Source of the DNA: Opisthocomus hoazin
Taxonomy: Eukaryota > Chordata > Aves > Opisthocomiformes > Opisthocomidae
Assembly: GCF_030867145.1 (NCBI RefSeq)
Contig: NC_134415.1
Span: 16,656,417 to 16,720,416, forward strand
Direction of reading: 5' to 3'
DNA length: 64,000 nt
Positions 13,725 through 25,441 of the stretch are shown here, piece by piece; the stretch's first letter is position 1, and each line of letters starts with the position of its first letter. Made by a program: the position numbers and the translations under genes. Under the pieces are notes generated by a model. The model saw nothing but the letters and a program-made list of their open reading frames with translations, was not told the origin of the DNA and ran no database searches.

Positions 13725-13746
13725 ACCACAAATCCCAGCATGCCGT
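13725..13746 (+). promoter_or_regulatory. ZNF143/SBS-like site
   Basis: The sequence accacaaatcccagcatgcc closely fits the vertebrate ZNF143 (STAF) motif, remembered as ACTACAAnTCCCAGnATGC. It lies about 680 bases upstream of the FAM98A start codon inside the CpG island. Confidence 0.6.
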
Positions 13747-13872
13747 GTGCCGCCCACGACCCCTAGCGGCCGCCGTAGGGCCGCCTCCCGCCCCGCCCCG
13801 CCGCGCTGGGGAGGGGCCTGCGGGGGTGGCTGCGCTGGGGCCGGGCGCGGCGGGGAGGAGAATCAGCAGAGT

Positions 13873-13883
13873 AAAATGGCTGC
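13873..13883 (+). promoter_or_regulatory. YY1-like site (AAAATGGCTGC)
   Basis: Matches the YY1 core AAnATGGCnGC. Such sites usually sit just downstream of a transcription start and point in its direction. That would suggest a plus-strand transcript start near 13.86 kb, divergent from FAM98A. Confidence 0.45.
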
Positions 13884-14149
13884 TTCCGCGGGTCTGGTTC
13901 CTCCCTGGGCGGGTGCGCGGGCGGCCGTGGCCTGTCTCGGCTGAGGGCGGGTGGGGAGCCGCCGCGCCCCAGCGTCCCGCTGCTGAGGTGGCTTTGAGGG
14001 CGCTGAAGCGGTGCGGGCCGTAGCAGAGCTTTGTAAAAACCACTTTGAATGTCGGGGGCTGGGGACAGCGTAACGCCCCGCTGTTCTTTCAGCTGCTCCA
14101 CTGCCGTGCACGCGGGTAAAGGTGTGTCATTAATAAAGGAAAGCTCTTA

Positions 14150-14665
14150 GAATCGGTAAGGTTGGAAAAGACCTCTAAGATCATCAAGTCCAACCATCAG
14201 TCCAACGGCGTCATGCCTGCTAAACCATGTCCCGAAGTGCCACGGCTACACTTTTTTTTTTTTAACACCCCCAGGGATGGGGAGTCCACCACCGCCCTGG
14301 GCAGCCTGTTCCAATGCCTGAGCACTCTCTCAGTGAAGAAATTGTTCCTAATACCCAACCCAAACCTCCCCTGATGCAACTTGAGGCCATTGCCTCTCAT
14401 CCTGTCACTCGCTACTTGGGAGAAGAGACCAACCCCCGCCTCACCACAGCCTCCCTTCAGGCAGTTACAGAAAGCGATAAGGTCTCCCCTCAGCCTCCTC
14501 TTCTCCAGACTAAACAGCCCCAGCTCCCTCAGCCGCTCCTCCCAAGACTTGTTCTCCAGACCCCTCACCAGCCTCGCTGCCCTTCTCTGGACACCAATGT
14601 CCAGCACCCCAATGTTCCTCTTGTAGTGGGGGGCCCAAATCTGAACACAGCACTAGAGGATTATA
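14150..14665 (-). mobile_element. CR1 LINE, 5'-truncated, antisense
   Basis: Read on the minus strand, the copy runs from GTGCTGTGTTCAGATTTGGG to a 3' end that passes through the conserved CR1 tail (aaggttggaaaagacctcta on the plus strand, near 14160). The frame at 14197-14607 encodes the ORF2 C-terminus ([20 protein letters not shown]; later [15 protein letters not shown]), which is still open for most of its length. The frame is lost at a homopolymer run near 14,252. Several hundred bases of 3' end are typical of dead-on-arrival CR1 copies. Confidence 0.93.
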
Positions 14666-17600
14666 GGGCATAATTTTGCTTGCTCTTTCTAGTTCTCTTA
14701 GACAGCATTGCGTTGTTGCCTGGGACGCAGCAGTCCCACGGAAAGCACATCGGTACTAAAAAGGAAGCATGGGTAAGAGAGCAGAGTGTGTCGTAACGAC
14801 TAGGCCGTGCCAGAGAAAGTCAGAAGCCCTCATGCCAAAAATAATCCCAGTCCGTCAGCCACAGTGAGTTGATGTGCCAGCAGAGGAGTCCTGGCCACCT
14901 GTACTTCATGAAACTGCCCTTGGCAGGCATAAAGAAAAAAAGCTGCGGTCAAGTAAGGAGGGATCTTGTAGCCTCAAGGTAGGTAGGAGGACAAAGAAAC
15001 AGTACCTCAAAGGGCTAGAAAGAAGAAAGAAGAAACTCTTCACAGAGAGCTCAGTCACCGGTTCTGCTATTAAAGACAGGTCAATCCACAAATTTCGGGG
15101 AAAATTACCTCCTAAAGACTGAAAACTTAACGTGAAAGGAATAATATGGGCATTCCTGTTTCTTTGTGTATTTGCATCTAGTTGTATAGCAGTTAATAAA
15201 GAGTAGCCGTAGGCTATTTCAATTTTTTAAAAAAGAGAAACAGATTAAGGCTCCTGGCAAGATGCCGTATCACTGCTGGGCTAAACTTGGCTGTAAGAAC
15301 GTCCTGCTTTTCCTTTAGTCCGCTCATTTTGGATTTATTCAAAGCATCCCAGGTGTTCTGCCTGGGAGCCTTGCGTGGGTGGGTAGTCTAAGTTGGGGTT
15401 TTGGGGGAACTGTTTTTTTTTCTCCCAAATTCAACACAGCATCTGAAGGCTTGTGACACTTTTTTTGATGTAACGGTTGCGTTCAGCTTGCTTGCACAGC
15501 TGGGAGCGTACAAAGCAGGGCAGTGTGTCTGTAGTCTGCCCCTGCTCCTCAGTTGCTGCTGCTTCTGGTCATGGCAACGTTTAGCCCTTATTTGTGAACC
15601 TTGCTTTTTTTCTTGCTAACAGACAAGGATTAAATATAGGGTTTAAAAGCATTCGTCACAGCAAGCAGTACATGAAACAATTCACTTTCTCATATGGAGA
15701 CTCCTCCTGTGTCCGCTCATGAACCTGCACGTTGAGAAGCAAGCATTTTGTGCTAATTTCATGGAAACACTTTGCTGTCATCTCCTACATTTACTGCAGG
15801 TAAACTCTATATTGACACTACTCAGATTATTCAGTTAAGTGCAGGCACAGGAGAAGGGTTGTGTTCATCTTGGTGCTCAGCTAACGACATCTGCCTTTTG
15901 CTTATTTCTCTTTGGACTCAGTCATGGCAGTACTGCAGAGCAGGGACAAGACGGAAGGCATCCTCTCCAGGCTGTATCGCTCAGCTCCACAACTGCCTTA
16001 TTTTAATTTCTGTGCTGTGGGAACCAGTGGTTTCTAGAAAACCATATGGATCTTGTGGCTGGGGAGAAGAACAGTCGGAGGTGCGATGCTAAGCTGGAGC
16101 AGGCAGCTAAAATTTCACCTGAGGACAGGGAAGAGAGCATTGCTTTGTCATTCAGTGCCTTGTCAGTTGTGATTTTTTTTTTTCCTAGCTACGTAGGGTT
16201 TTTCACTACCCAAATTTTGGAGGCATGGGAGGTGTGAATGGCAACTGTGCAGCCTCCTGGCCCCTCTAGAAGAAATTCACCTGGGCACTGTACAGTTAGG
16301 TTTTGTTTTGCATACAAGTGAGATCCATGGCTTTGCAGTACGGTTACTTCTGGGAGTAGGAGCCACTCAGGCTGTCAGCTCACACCAGGGATGTACCTGG
16401 GGCAGCCGATTTCCATGGGCTACCAAAGGCTCTGCAGAAGGCTTTTCAAGCTGCAGAACTGAGCTCAGCTCTCCTCGTGTTTGTTCTCTCCCTGGCTGGG
16501 TTTGTTATGGCTCCTTCTCTCCCCACCCTCGCTCGCTGTAGCTCTGGGAGTCCATGTGGTCCTCAGGCAGCTTCACTGCAGCGCCCTGGCTGGAGCCACA
16601 CACGACTCCCCTACCCTGTGCCAGTGCTGGAAAAGCCTTGTAATACCAATTTCCCCTATGGGAAGAACCAAACCAGCCCAGGCTGCTGCTGTCCTATCCA
16701 TTGGACTGCTGTAAACCCCTTCCAGCCCCCTTGGTCCTGGAGGGATGTGGATGCATAGGGCGGGTCTTGGTCAAGTGCTCTCAGGGTGTGACATACAAGT
16801 CGGCAGCCTTTGCCTGGCCTGAGGCTGCGCAGCAAACAGAAACATTTACTGTGAGAGGTGTGAGGTGCTCCGCTGCTCTGATGCCAGTTGTCATTTAACA
16901 AAGAAAATTGGCTTCCTGTGTATTTGCCTTTTGTGATTGATTGGTTTTGGTGTCCAGGACGATGTAAGCTTTGACTGAAGATAAAGGACTTCCGCCCGGT
17001 CGATCTCTCACATCTAGTAAAGCGTGAGCTGACATGGCAGCCCCTCCTTCAGCTTTGCACCAGGACCTGCTGCCATTGTGGAGGAGGCTTGTTGAACTGC
17101 CTGGAATGGGTCACTGAGTTGGAAGATACACACTCGCATGGTTTAAACCTCACTTCCACAGGAAACCTAGCCAAAGAGACCACCTTAAGGCAGATGTTAT
17201 TTCATTCCAGCCAAATTATTTTCACAGTATTTACACCACCCCACCCCAGGTCTTGCCTGTTTGCTCTGTGGTTGTCAAATATCCGCATGACAGAGGCACC
17301 TTGAAATCTGCACTTGTGGAACAGCATGAAACAAACTCGAGTGTTACAAGGTGCAGAGTGTACCTGTAAAAGTGGTGCTAATCACCTTTGTATCAAAATC
17401 ATATTTTTTACCGATTTCTCTGAGGATGTTGCAGCTTTTCCAGAGTGCCTGAGTGCAGAAGAATCCAGCCACCGTGTTGCAGATAAAAGCCCACTGCCTG
17501 CCAGATATACCGCTGTATTTGCCAGGTATCTAGAAGTGTCAGTTCTGGCTCAGACCACGCTCTGGTTAGCCAAATACCCTGTTGGTAGTATCAGCTAAAA

Positions 17601-17769
17601 CCAGATACCATGGTAAGATCAAGAGCAGGACAAGCACATATGACACTTCTGCTAATACTCTTCCAGCCTCTGACTGCTTTCAGCTCTCTGGGCTTTCTTC
17701 AGTCCTTACTGCTGAGCTGTCAGGTTCCACCTGAGAGGATTACAGACGAGAGGGCACCAGGGCCAGCTA

Positions 17770-18030
17770 CGGGGTGGACTGCCCAAGGCCAGTGACTGAA
17801 GGGACCGACAGCCTGTGGGCAGCGGTGTTTGTGGCTGCAAGGGGGTCTGAGTACCAGCAACCTGAGTGGGGAAGTAGACCTCAGGGGCTTGTGTGACCAG
17901 GTGTCTGCAGCTGGAAAGAACAAGGATCAGGGGCCAGATACTGGATAAAGGAGCATCTAAGGCCTGTTACTGGAAGGACCATTGTTGTATGTCTGTTGGT
18001 GTGTTCCACTAAGGACCTTCATTCCAGAGA
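17770..18030. repeat. repeat-like G-rich stretch, family unknown
   Basis: Contains loosely repeated phrases (gtgtttgtggctgcaag / ggtgtctgcagctggaa; cagcaacctgag). It looks like interspersed repetitive DNA rather than unique sequence. I cannot assign a family, and the boundaries are approximate. Confidence 0.3.
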
Positions 18031-21000
18031 GGGGAACAGCATGATGCTGTTGGTCCTGTTTCCATTTGCAGAAGTGCCATTTTCTGGTTTTATATGTGTA
18101 TCTGTGTGGCTGGCCACATGTATACACATACACGTTTGTACGTATCTACTGAGAGTATACACTCAGCCTTGCCTTGGGCTAGACCCAGGGACATGGAGCT
18201 GCAGGCAGCTTCACCTCTGTCAAGCTACCATGTTTAGTAACTCCAACCAACACGTCTCTCCTACTGCACGCAGGAGGTAATTTTTACTGAAGAACAAGGT
18301 TAAAATGCAGCCTTTGTGTGGCAGTTGATTTTTTCACTAGCTATACTGTACCATGTTCCTAAATACCTTATTGGCAAAAATACATGCTTATTTTATTTTC
18401 TGTAGTAGCCGGATCTCTGCTACTCTGCTGCTTTGGTTACTGAAGAAAGGGATGAAAGTACAGGCAGCCTCTTCTAGACAGGGTGTTCGAACCATCCCTG
18501 GATTACACCTCTGTTAGCCAACAGATATCAGTGCTACCGTAATTAGTTTACCAGTCAGCCTCCGCAGTAGCAAATTAATGAAGGAGAAAGGGAAGGCTGA
18601 TCTGTAACACAACAGCAAGCTGAGAGCTGACATTTCAACACTTAAGATTATACAGATGGGGAAGACTGACCAGGCACTGCTACTAGGAAACATTAGCATT
18701 GTGTGGAGCTTGTGTGGGGAAAGTATTTCTAAAGTGCTCTCCTTCCCTGAGCAGCAGCAACAAACTAGTTTGTGTTTTTTTCACCACATATAAAGCAGGA
18801 TGAGCCTATCTACATACTGTAAAGCGGAAAAAAAAGCAGGCTATCTGTTCTTTGTCTCTTTTTTTTTTTTTTTCCACATGCTTGGAAGCTGCTATCAGGA
18901 CATTTTTGTTGGTGAAACACAGCACCATCTCCCCCAGGTGAAGTAAATGAAAAAATAGTTAATGATGGACTTCTGTGAACATATGACAAAAAACTCTGCA
19001 TGAATAATTTACCATGGGTAGCTGAGGTTAAAAACAGCTGGAAGATTCCAGATTAAATAGAGACAGGAGTTTTAAACCACTTTTTCCCTATTTTAAGCAG
19101 CTCTTCCCAGAGATACAGAAACTACATTACAGTAGGGCCATAAAGGCCCCATGAATCAATAAGCTTCAGAATTCAGCGTCCTCTCTTGCCACTATTAATA
19201 CCTTGAAGTAACCCACACTTTTTCAGTCCTCTTTAGGGAATAATTTTTAAACAAAGAGCACTCAGGATCCAGTGTTATTTCATAAAAGTTTAATGTTTGT
19301 TTTTTAAATAATACCATTTAATCAAGAGAAAGGAAGCACCACACATACACGGTCTTCTTGGATGCTGGCAAAAGAACTTACATTACAGACATACCCATGA
19401 ACTGCGTGTTTAACCATTAAGAATACAGAAAAAGCCTTACTGATTAATCATATTAATAATAATGAAAAGAATGTGCCCTCATACCAAAAAGAAGAGAAAG
19501 AGATACCATTACAGTCATGCAAATCTGCACCCACCTTCTCAGAAGTCCAGCAGTTCCAGATAACATTTTCTTAGCTCCTGTGGAAATGAACCAAAAGCCA
19601 GCAAAGAGAATGGGCTTGTTACAGCAAACTCAACTTTCATCCTAAAAACCTGCTTGCTGAGCATCTGGTGGGTTTGACTGTTACATTCCCAAATCTGAGG
19701 CCCTTTTAATTATCTTCCCCTCTGCACCAGAAGCTTTCAATACCAAAGGCTTCTGATGTAGCCTGGAAGAAATCTGGCAAGCTTAATACAGAATGAAAAC
19801 AGCTGTAGTTGAATATACTATGAATGTACGTAGTGCACTAGGAGCAGAGGTTTGTAAGAACTAGGATAACTAAAAGCCATAGATCTGATGCTTTGGTCTA
19901 GAGTGCTAACCTTATAAAGCAAAGGATTTCATCCTACAAACTTGAAATAAACTTTCAACCTGTAAGCCTTTCTTGGGCTCTGAAACAAAAATTCAACTCT
20001 CAGAGGAATAATTACAGGTCATTTAGTGTCTTGGATGATAGCTCTTCTGCAGCCATTGTAGCTAGCTTGAAGCAGGCTTATGTATCTTATATCAAATGCC
20101 AGACAGATCAAACATGAATTATAAATTACTGTAGCAAATACAGATACGGGATTTTTTTTCTCCTGGACAAACTGAATCCATTGCATTGAATGCATGAAAT
20201 ACAAGTGCCAATTACTTTTGCAATCCTATCTTGGATGATATGGCTAGAGACACAATCAAGATATAATGGTTTTGAACCTCTCTCATAAACTTGGTAAAGC
20301 AGTATAATCTGTGAAACTAACTGGCAGAAGACATGAAGTTTAAACAGTACCTGGGAAGCATTATATTAAATGGGTTTCATTGCATTAAGCCTTCAGTTCT
20401 TATGAGAATAAACAGTGACTGATACTCCTTTGCTAATGGACTTTGTTTTTTTCCCCGCCCTCACTAATCAGGTATTTCTAAATACCCATCTTTCAGGTGC
20501 ATAGCTACAGGAGTCCATCTCTCATCTAATTATTTGGCATTTAGCTTTAATTTGGGTTTTTTTTTTCATATCTGACAGGAGATGAACACAGCCTAATGTG
20601 AGGACTGATGTGAAGATCATCTCTATCATTTCTTCACCACATATCCGTTACAGGGCTTTTCATAGTCTTCACAGGTACTATAGCTCCTGAAGCGTTAGGT
20701 TTCTTCTACATTCATCTAAAGTTTGCAAATACCACCCTGTCTATCCCAAGTGATTGATACCAATTTCAGGTTGCTTAGGCTCTGGCTAAAGCTCCCCCAC
20801 AAAAGCAGTTTCTTGAAAAAAAATTATATTTGATTAAGAATTGAAAACATTACCTTGTGTACGTGCTTTCCTGTCCATAAACTGCAGATTCTTCAGCTGG
20901 CCTACGGGTAAAAGAGAACATCGCTTTCCTTGAAGCAGCTCTGATACAGGTTTTATTTGCTGCAGCTACTCAGCCTTTCTCCACCACCCGCCTGAGCAAT

Positions 21001-22649
21001 TCTGATGGCTCTGCTATCTGCAGCCCCAGATGTTGTACAGCTTCATGGGAATTATTACAGCAGCTTGACTCGTTTTACCAGAGCCTAGAACTGCTAACAT
21101 ATGGTAATAAGCCTTCTCACTGCAAGCAACAGGACAGCCCAAGAAGAGGTGGAGGTGGGATCGCAAAGCAAAACCCTGAAACTAATACTAAATATGGAGC
21201 CTCGCATTTCTGCTCGAAGGCAGAATGTAACAGTCTGCAGTTGTGTTATGCTGCTCAAGTTGCTTACAGCAAGGAATACATCCATACTGGCTGAAAATAG
21301 CTAACGGAAAGGATGGTCTAGCAACCATAACCTGCATCTCTCTCTCCTTCTTCATGCTAGATAGAGGCAGAGGAGTCAAGTAAAATCAGCGCAATGGCTG
21401 TTCTGCACTCCCACAGTGGTGGCACGTAGGCTGTTTGCGCTTACTCTGTGCGGCACGCAGAAGAGGACTGAATTCTGCCTCAGAGAATGATTTTGCTCCC
21501 TTTACCTTTCTGTAATGTTCTGAGAGAGTAATAAACCAACACAGTATCACATCGTGCCACATAAAAACCTGTCTCCTGCGATTTCTCTTGCCCTTTGCAC
21601 TAAAGGAATGTGGTTTTATCATGTTTTGGGATGCACTAGTTTGGTGGGTGGTTGTGGGTTTGTTTTTTTAAAGAGACTTCTGGAATCATCACTTACTTTC
21701 ACTTGCTATTTCTGTGGGTTTACCAGGCTAAAAAAATAAAAAAATCTGTCTTTACCCACTTTTCCTACTGTCTGTTTCCACGGGCAAAATTTAAGATCTT
21801 TGCGTAGCTTCCCTCAGCTAAGAATTTGGCATTTATTTCCACTTTTGGCAAGAATTAAAAAATGGCAGAGACCTTGTATCTTAATCTACTGCTTGTACTT
21901 TTTACCACTAAGACACAAATGCATTTGGAAGAAATTAATAACAGAATGCTGGTTGATACATTTCTCCCCTGCTCACATGCCATTTAAAAGTCTAAAATAA
22001 ACAATCTCCCCCCAAAGCCTATCTACTGCTTAGTTAAAACTTTTGTCAAACACAAGATTCCAGCAAGCTAGAAGCAAGATTTACCTGCCCAAGAGATACC
22101 CCAGGAAAAAGATTTACTGTATTTTGTCCAAAACATTACCTTAGAAGTTTTCTGCCAATTGTAAACGTTTGAAGGCTGCTTCTCCTTTCCAAATGCAGCC
22201 ACAGATTTAAAAGAAAGAAGTATTAAAAAAACCCACCTGGACTTACGGTAGACTGACAGAACACCAGCAGCTTTTCCATGGCTTTTCTTCCACTGTCTCT
22301 TAATAAAGCTTGGTTTTTGTGACAAACTTCATCCAGGAGAAAGCCCTTTCTTCCAGACTCCATCATGGCAAACTAAAGGTTGCAGCATCAAATGATGGCT
22401 TGGAGTTAATCCATTGTCCTTTGAATTTACTAGTTATTTGTGTCTGGCTTGAAGTAATGTAAAGAAAGAAACATTCAAACTAGGCTTATTTCCTCCCTAT
22501 CAGCAGCTTTCTAAAAATCAGGAGAAAGGTAACTTCTTATGCCCTATGCAGCTTTTAGTGAACTAGGTTGGGAAGGAGAGGTAATGCTGCATTGCACCAT
22601 TCAAACACAAAAGTAAATCCCCTCCATTAACTCACCCCTCCTCCTGAGG

Positions 22650-22730
22650 ATCTGGAGTCAAGAGTCCAAGGCCAGCCTAGAACTTAAGGCTTCCCAGTCA
22701 GTGCACTATGCTACAGCTCTGCCAGCACAG
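22650..22730 (-). repeat. tRNA-like / SINE-like remnant
   Basis: On the minus strand, GCAGAGCTGTAGCATAGTGC resembles a pol III A box. It is followed by an AGCCT/AGGCT stem with an 8-base loop where an anticodon arm would be, then GGACTCTTGACTCC where a T arm would be. It does not fold as a good tRNA. An ancient tRNA-derived SINE is possible and chance is not excluded. Confidence 0.3.
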
Positions 22731-24419
22731 GGGACCAGTACAGTGGATAAATCATTTACTGCATGCCTCTGGAAACCACAGCAAAAAAAAAAAAATGCAT
22801 ACATAAATAAAAATATATGTCATTTCATGAAATTGCAAGATAGTGTTAAAGCATCTGTCTGTGAATCTGCCTAGCTGTCATCATCTACACCATCAGTTTT
22901 GTTCTTGTCCATTCCAGCAGTTCCAGGGGTTCCTTTTGCTCCTACCTCAAAAAAGACCAAAAGTGATCTTTCTCCCAGTGCGGGATAGAGAGCCCTACTC
23001 CACTCTGGGATAGAAGAACAGTTATTTGACAAAAGGGCATGAAGAGAAGTACTATTTGATTTGAACCATAGGAAGGTTCAGCTTCTGGAAAGCTGAAGAC
23101 AAATACAGGGTAATAGTTCTCAGTTTCTCATTTGCAAAGCTCTTGGCTTTCCCTTGGTGGTAGCTGTTCTCCATTTGTGGCCACCCAGGTTCTGCACTGA
23201 ACACCACCACTACTTGTAGCAGCAACTGTAGGAGAGCAGACAACTAGGATACTGAATTTATATTGATGTCCTTTCCTCCAAAATAAAGTTAATCAAGAGT
23301 ATGTCTCACACAGGTAACACAACATTGAGTAAGGTTGTCTGAAGAAGACGATTGTCTGAATGACTGTTTGCTGTTGCATGCACCAAGACCTTCATGAACA
23401 CAAATCTGCAAAAGGAAACTAACCAGAAAGCATGACTGTGTTCCAAATCAGCACCATCTGAAACGCAGAACCATGCGAAAATTCAGCCTTCCCTTCAACA
23501 TCTCCTTGCCCTCCACTATCCCGCAATACAGGGCAGGCAAGAAAATTGGTTCCCCTCTTCCTCTGTGGATTTACAAGGGACCAGGCACTTCACTGAAGAA
23601 AGTGGAGAGAAAATGGAGGGGGGGAAGCAGCTGTGAAATGTAAACAAATAAACTCAGATAATAATAATTAAAAAATTACAAAAGAAAACAGAAACAACTG
23701 TAAAGATTTTTTTTTATAAACCAGGATTTAAGCAATCTCTACAAATTATCCAACTCAATTTCAAAAATATCAAAGCATGTCAAACATTTCATTCTTTGGT
23801 TTTAACAACAAATGGTTATTTAAAGAAAGTAGGCAATGATACTAATAAAGACGTCTTATATTCAACGCAGTAACTGCTTAACATCACCAAAACAGCTCAC
23901 AGAGCCTATCTCAAAACCCTCTTCCCTCTTAATTACCTTTTTGGTTTTGGTGACTTGACCACTTACATTAAATTTCCAAATTCAGCTTAGATTTCATTTC
24001 TAATATGAAAACCACCATAATGACTCTGAAAAATGTTTCATACCTTCTTCACACGTAGTCATGGAAATGGAAGAAAAATGGTGATTTCCCCTTCCCCTCC
24101 CCCCCACAGGTCCACATGCTGGTAGTGATTACAGAAATAGGAACTGTTTAGGTTCTGCTGCCAACCCCCCACCTTGATGTTTATATAGGGCTCAGGACTT
24201 TAAACAAACTTACACTGACGATGTTGACAGGAGTTCTTCCATTGACTTCAGCTGGGAATAAATCAGTTTTTTACTGAGCAGGCTAACTGTTAAATGTCTT
24301 CATCATCTACAGTTTCTCAATTTTCCCAACTACTACAAGAGTTAGCAACTAATTCAAATAAAACATTTTCCTGGAGTTAAAAAAAAAGGAAATCAAGAAG
24401 AAAGTCTTGTTGACCACCA

Positions 24420-25441
24420 TATGTTTATTTTTTAAACAATTTACAAATAAAAATGTTATTTTTATCCAAGCAAACACATTTAATACTTTAGTCTTTAACA
24501 CGCTATACAAATGAGAACCATCACGTTAGAGCTTTTGATAGCTCAAGGACCATTCAGGGTAGGCATGCATGTGTCTGTATCACATGAAGCGAGTCCAATT
24601 CCTGACACCAGGGTTCTGATCTTCTGCTTCTTCAGAGCTGGTCAGCTGCTAAATGATTTAACACAAATAGTTACTGGATCACAATACAATGAAAGAAAGC
24701 CCATTTCAAATCATGTAAGTGACCTCAATATGTCTGCTCCAGGTGTCAGGCCACGGAGCCTTACCGATTAGTCTTCGTTTCCAAAAGCCAGTCGGACAGA
24801 TTTTCTCCCCTTGCTTAGTGATGTGGCATCCATACATGTGCTTATACAATACAATGAAACAGCTTAAGTACAGGTGTAATACAACAGTAATTACAAATCA
24901 CAGAGACAGATAAACAAACAAAAAAAATCAACTCTAATCACATTCTTGCATTTCAAACAATGAAAGTAAACAAAACCATGCATTACAGTTTAAAGAAGTT
25001 TTCAGTCTTTGCTCTTCTGCAAGTCTCCATTTCTAAATTGCCGTTCTTGAGCTTGTCCCAGTGACTGGGCTACTTGCGGTGCTGACACAAACAGGGTGAG
25101 CTGGAAATCGTCCAAAAATGGTCAAAGAATAAAAGCCCCCAAAATAAACAACAAAGACGCACGCATCATAAACGAGAGATTCCATTTTAATAGCAGAGTG
25201 TAGAAAAGAAATTGGCAAAAAAATTCACATGAAAAAACATTTTACACAATTAATTATGTACAGAATAAAGTATGTGTCTGGTTTCCGATGATGTAAGTTT
25301 CACTTTAGTCAAGTCCTACCACAGGATGCAAAATACACCCAGAATCCTCAACTGGAACAACAAAAAAAACCCAACCAAACAAAAAACATATACATAATCC
25401 CAGCTCTGGTTCCTCAAATATTGGGACTGGCTGGGTTCACT
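24420..25441 (-). other. ZNF318: probable ZNF318 3' UTR
   Basis: Non-coding sequence directly after the ZNF318 stop codon, ending at the candidate AATAAA. No conserved open frame is present. The boundary is inferred only from the poly(A) signal. Confidence 0.5.
24424..24429 (-). terminator. candidate ZNF318 poly(A) signal
   Basis: TTTATT on the plus strand is AATAAA on the minus strand, about 1.0 kb downstream of the ZNF318 stop codon. A weaker ATTAAA lies near 24,478-24,483. No cleavage-site evidence is available. Confidence 0.4.

Larger units (their letters stand above)
12690..14050. promoter_or_regulatory. CpG island / FAM98A promoter
   Basis: G+C rises abruptly here and CpG is dense, while both flanks are A/T-rich. 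It covers the FAM98A start codon and about 1 kb upstream. There is no TATA box; a ZNF143-type and a YY1-type site are visible upstream of the start. This is the typical architecture of a housekeeping, possibly bidirectional, promoter. All long open frames inside it are composition artefacts. Confidence 0.85.
14666..24420. other. intergenic interval between FAM98A and ZNF318
   Basis: About 9.7 kb with no open frame longer than about 110 codons and none with family resemblance. In human, CRIP3 is the neighbour of ZNF318; no LIM-domain (CxxC...HxxC) exon is visible here. Repeat-like patches at 17.77-18.03 kb and 22.65-22.73 kb are listed separately. An ATTAAA-type poly(A) signal on the minus strand near 19.29 kb has no identifiable upstream gene; it could serve an unrecognised transcript or a very long ZNF318 3' UTR. 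Confidence 0.6.

Noticed and set aside
12443-13741. Long open frames (up to 317 codons) on both strands across the 12.4-14.1 kb island
   Set aside because: They are low-complexity Pro/Arg/Gly/Ala translations of a CpG island with overlapping frames on both strands and no family resemblance; only the short FAM98A exon 1 is real.
14314-14673. 119-codon plus-strand frame
   Set aside because: Antisense of the CR1 ORF2 tail.
22650-22730. A functional tRNA gene
   Set aside because: No acceptor-stem pairing, and the box spacing and T arm are poor; at most a degraded tRNA-like remnant.
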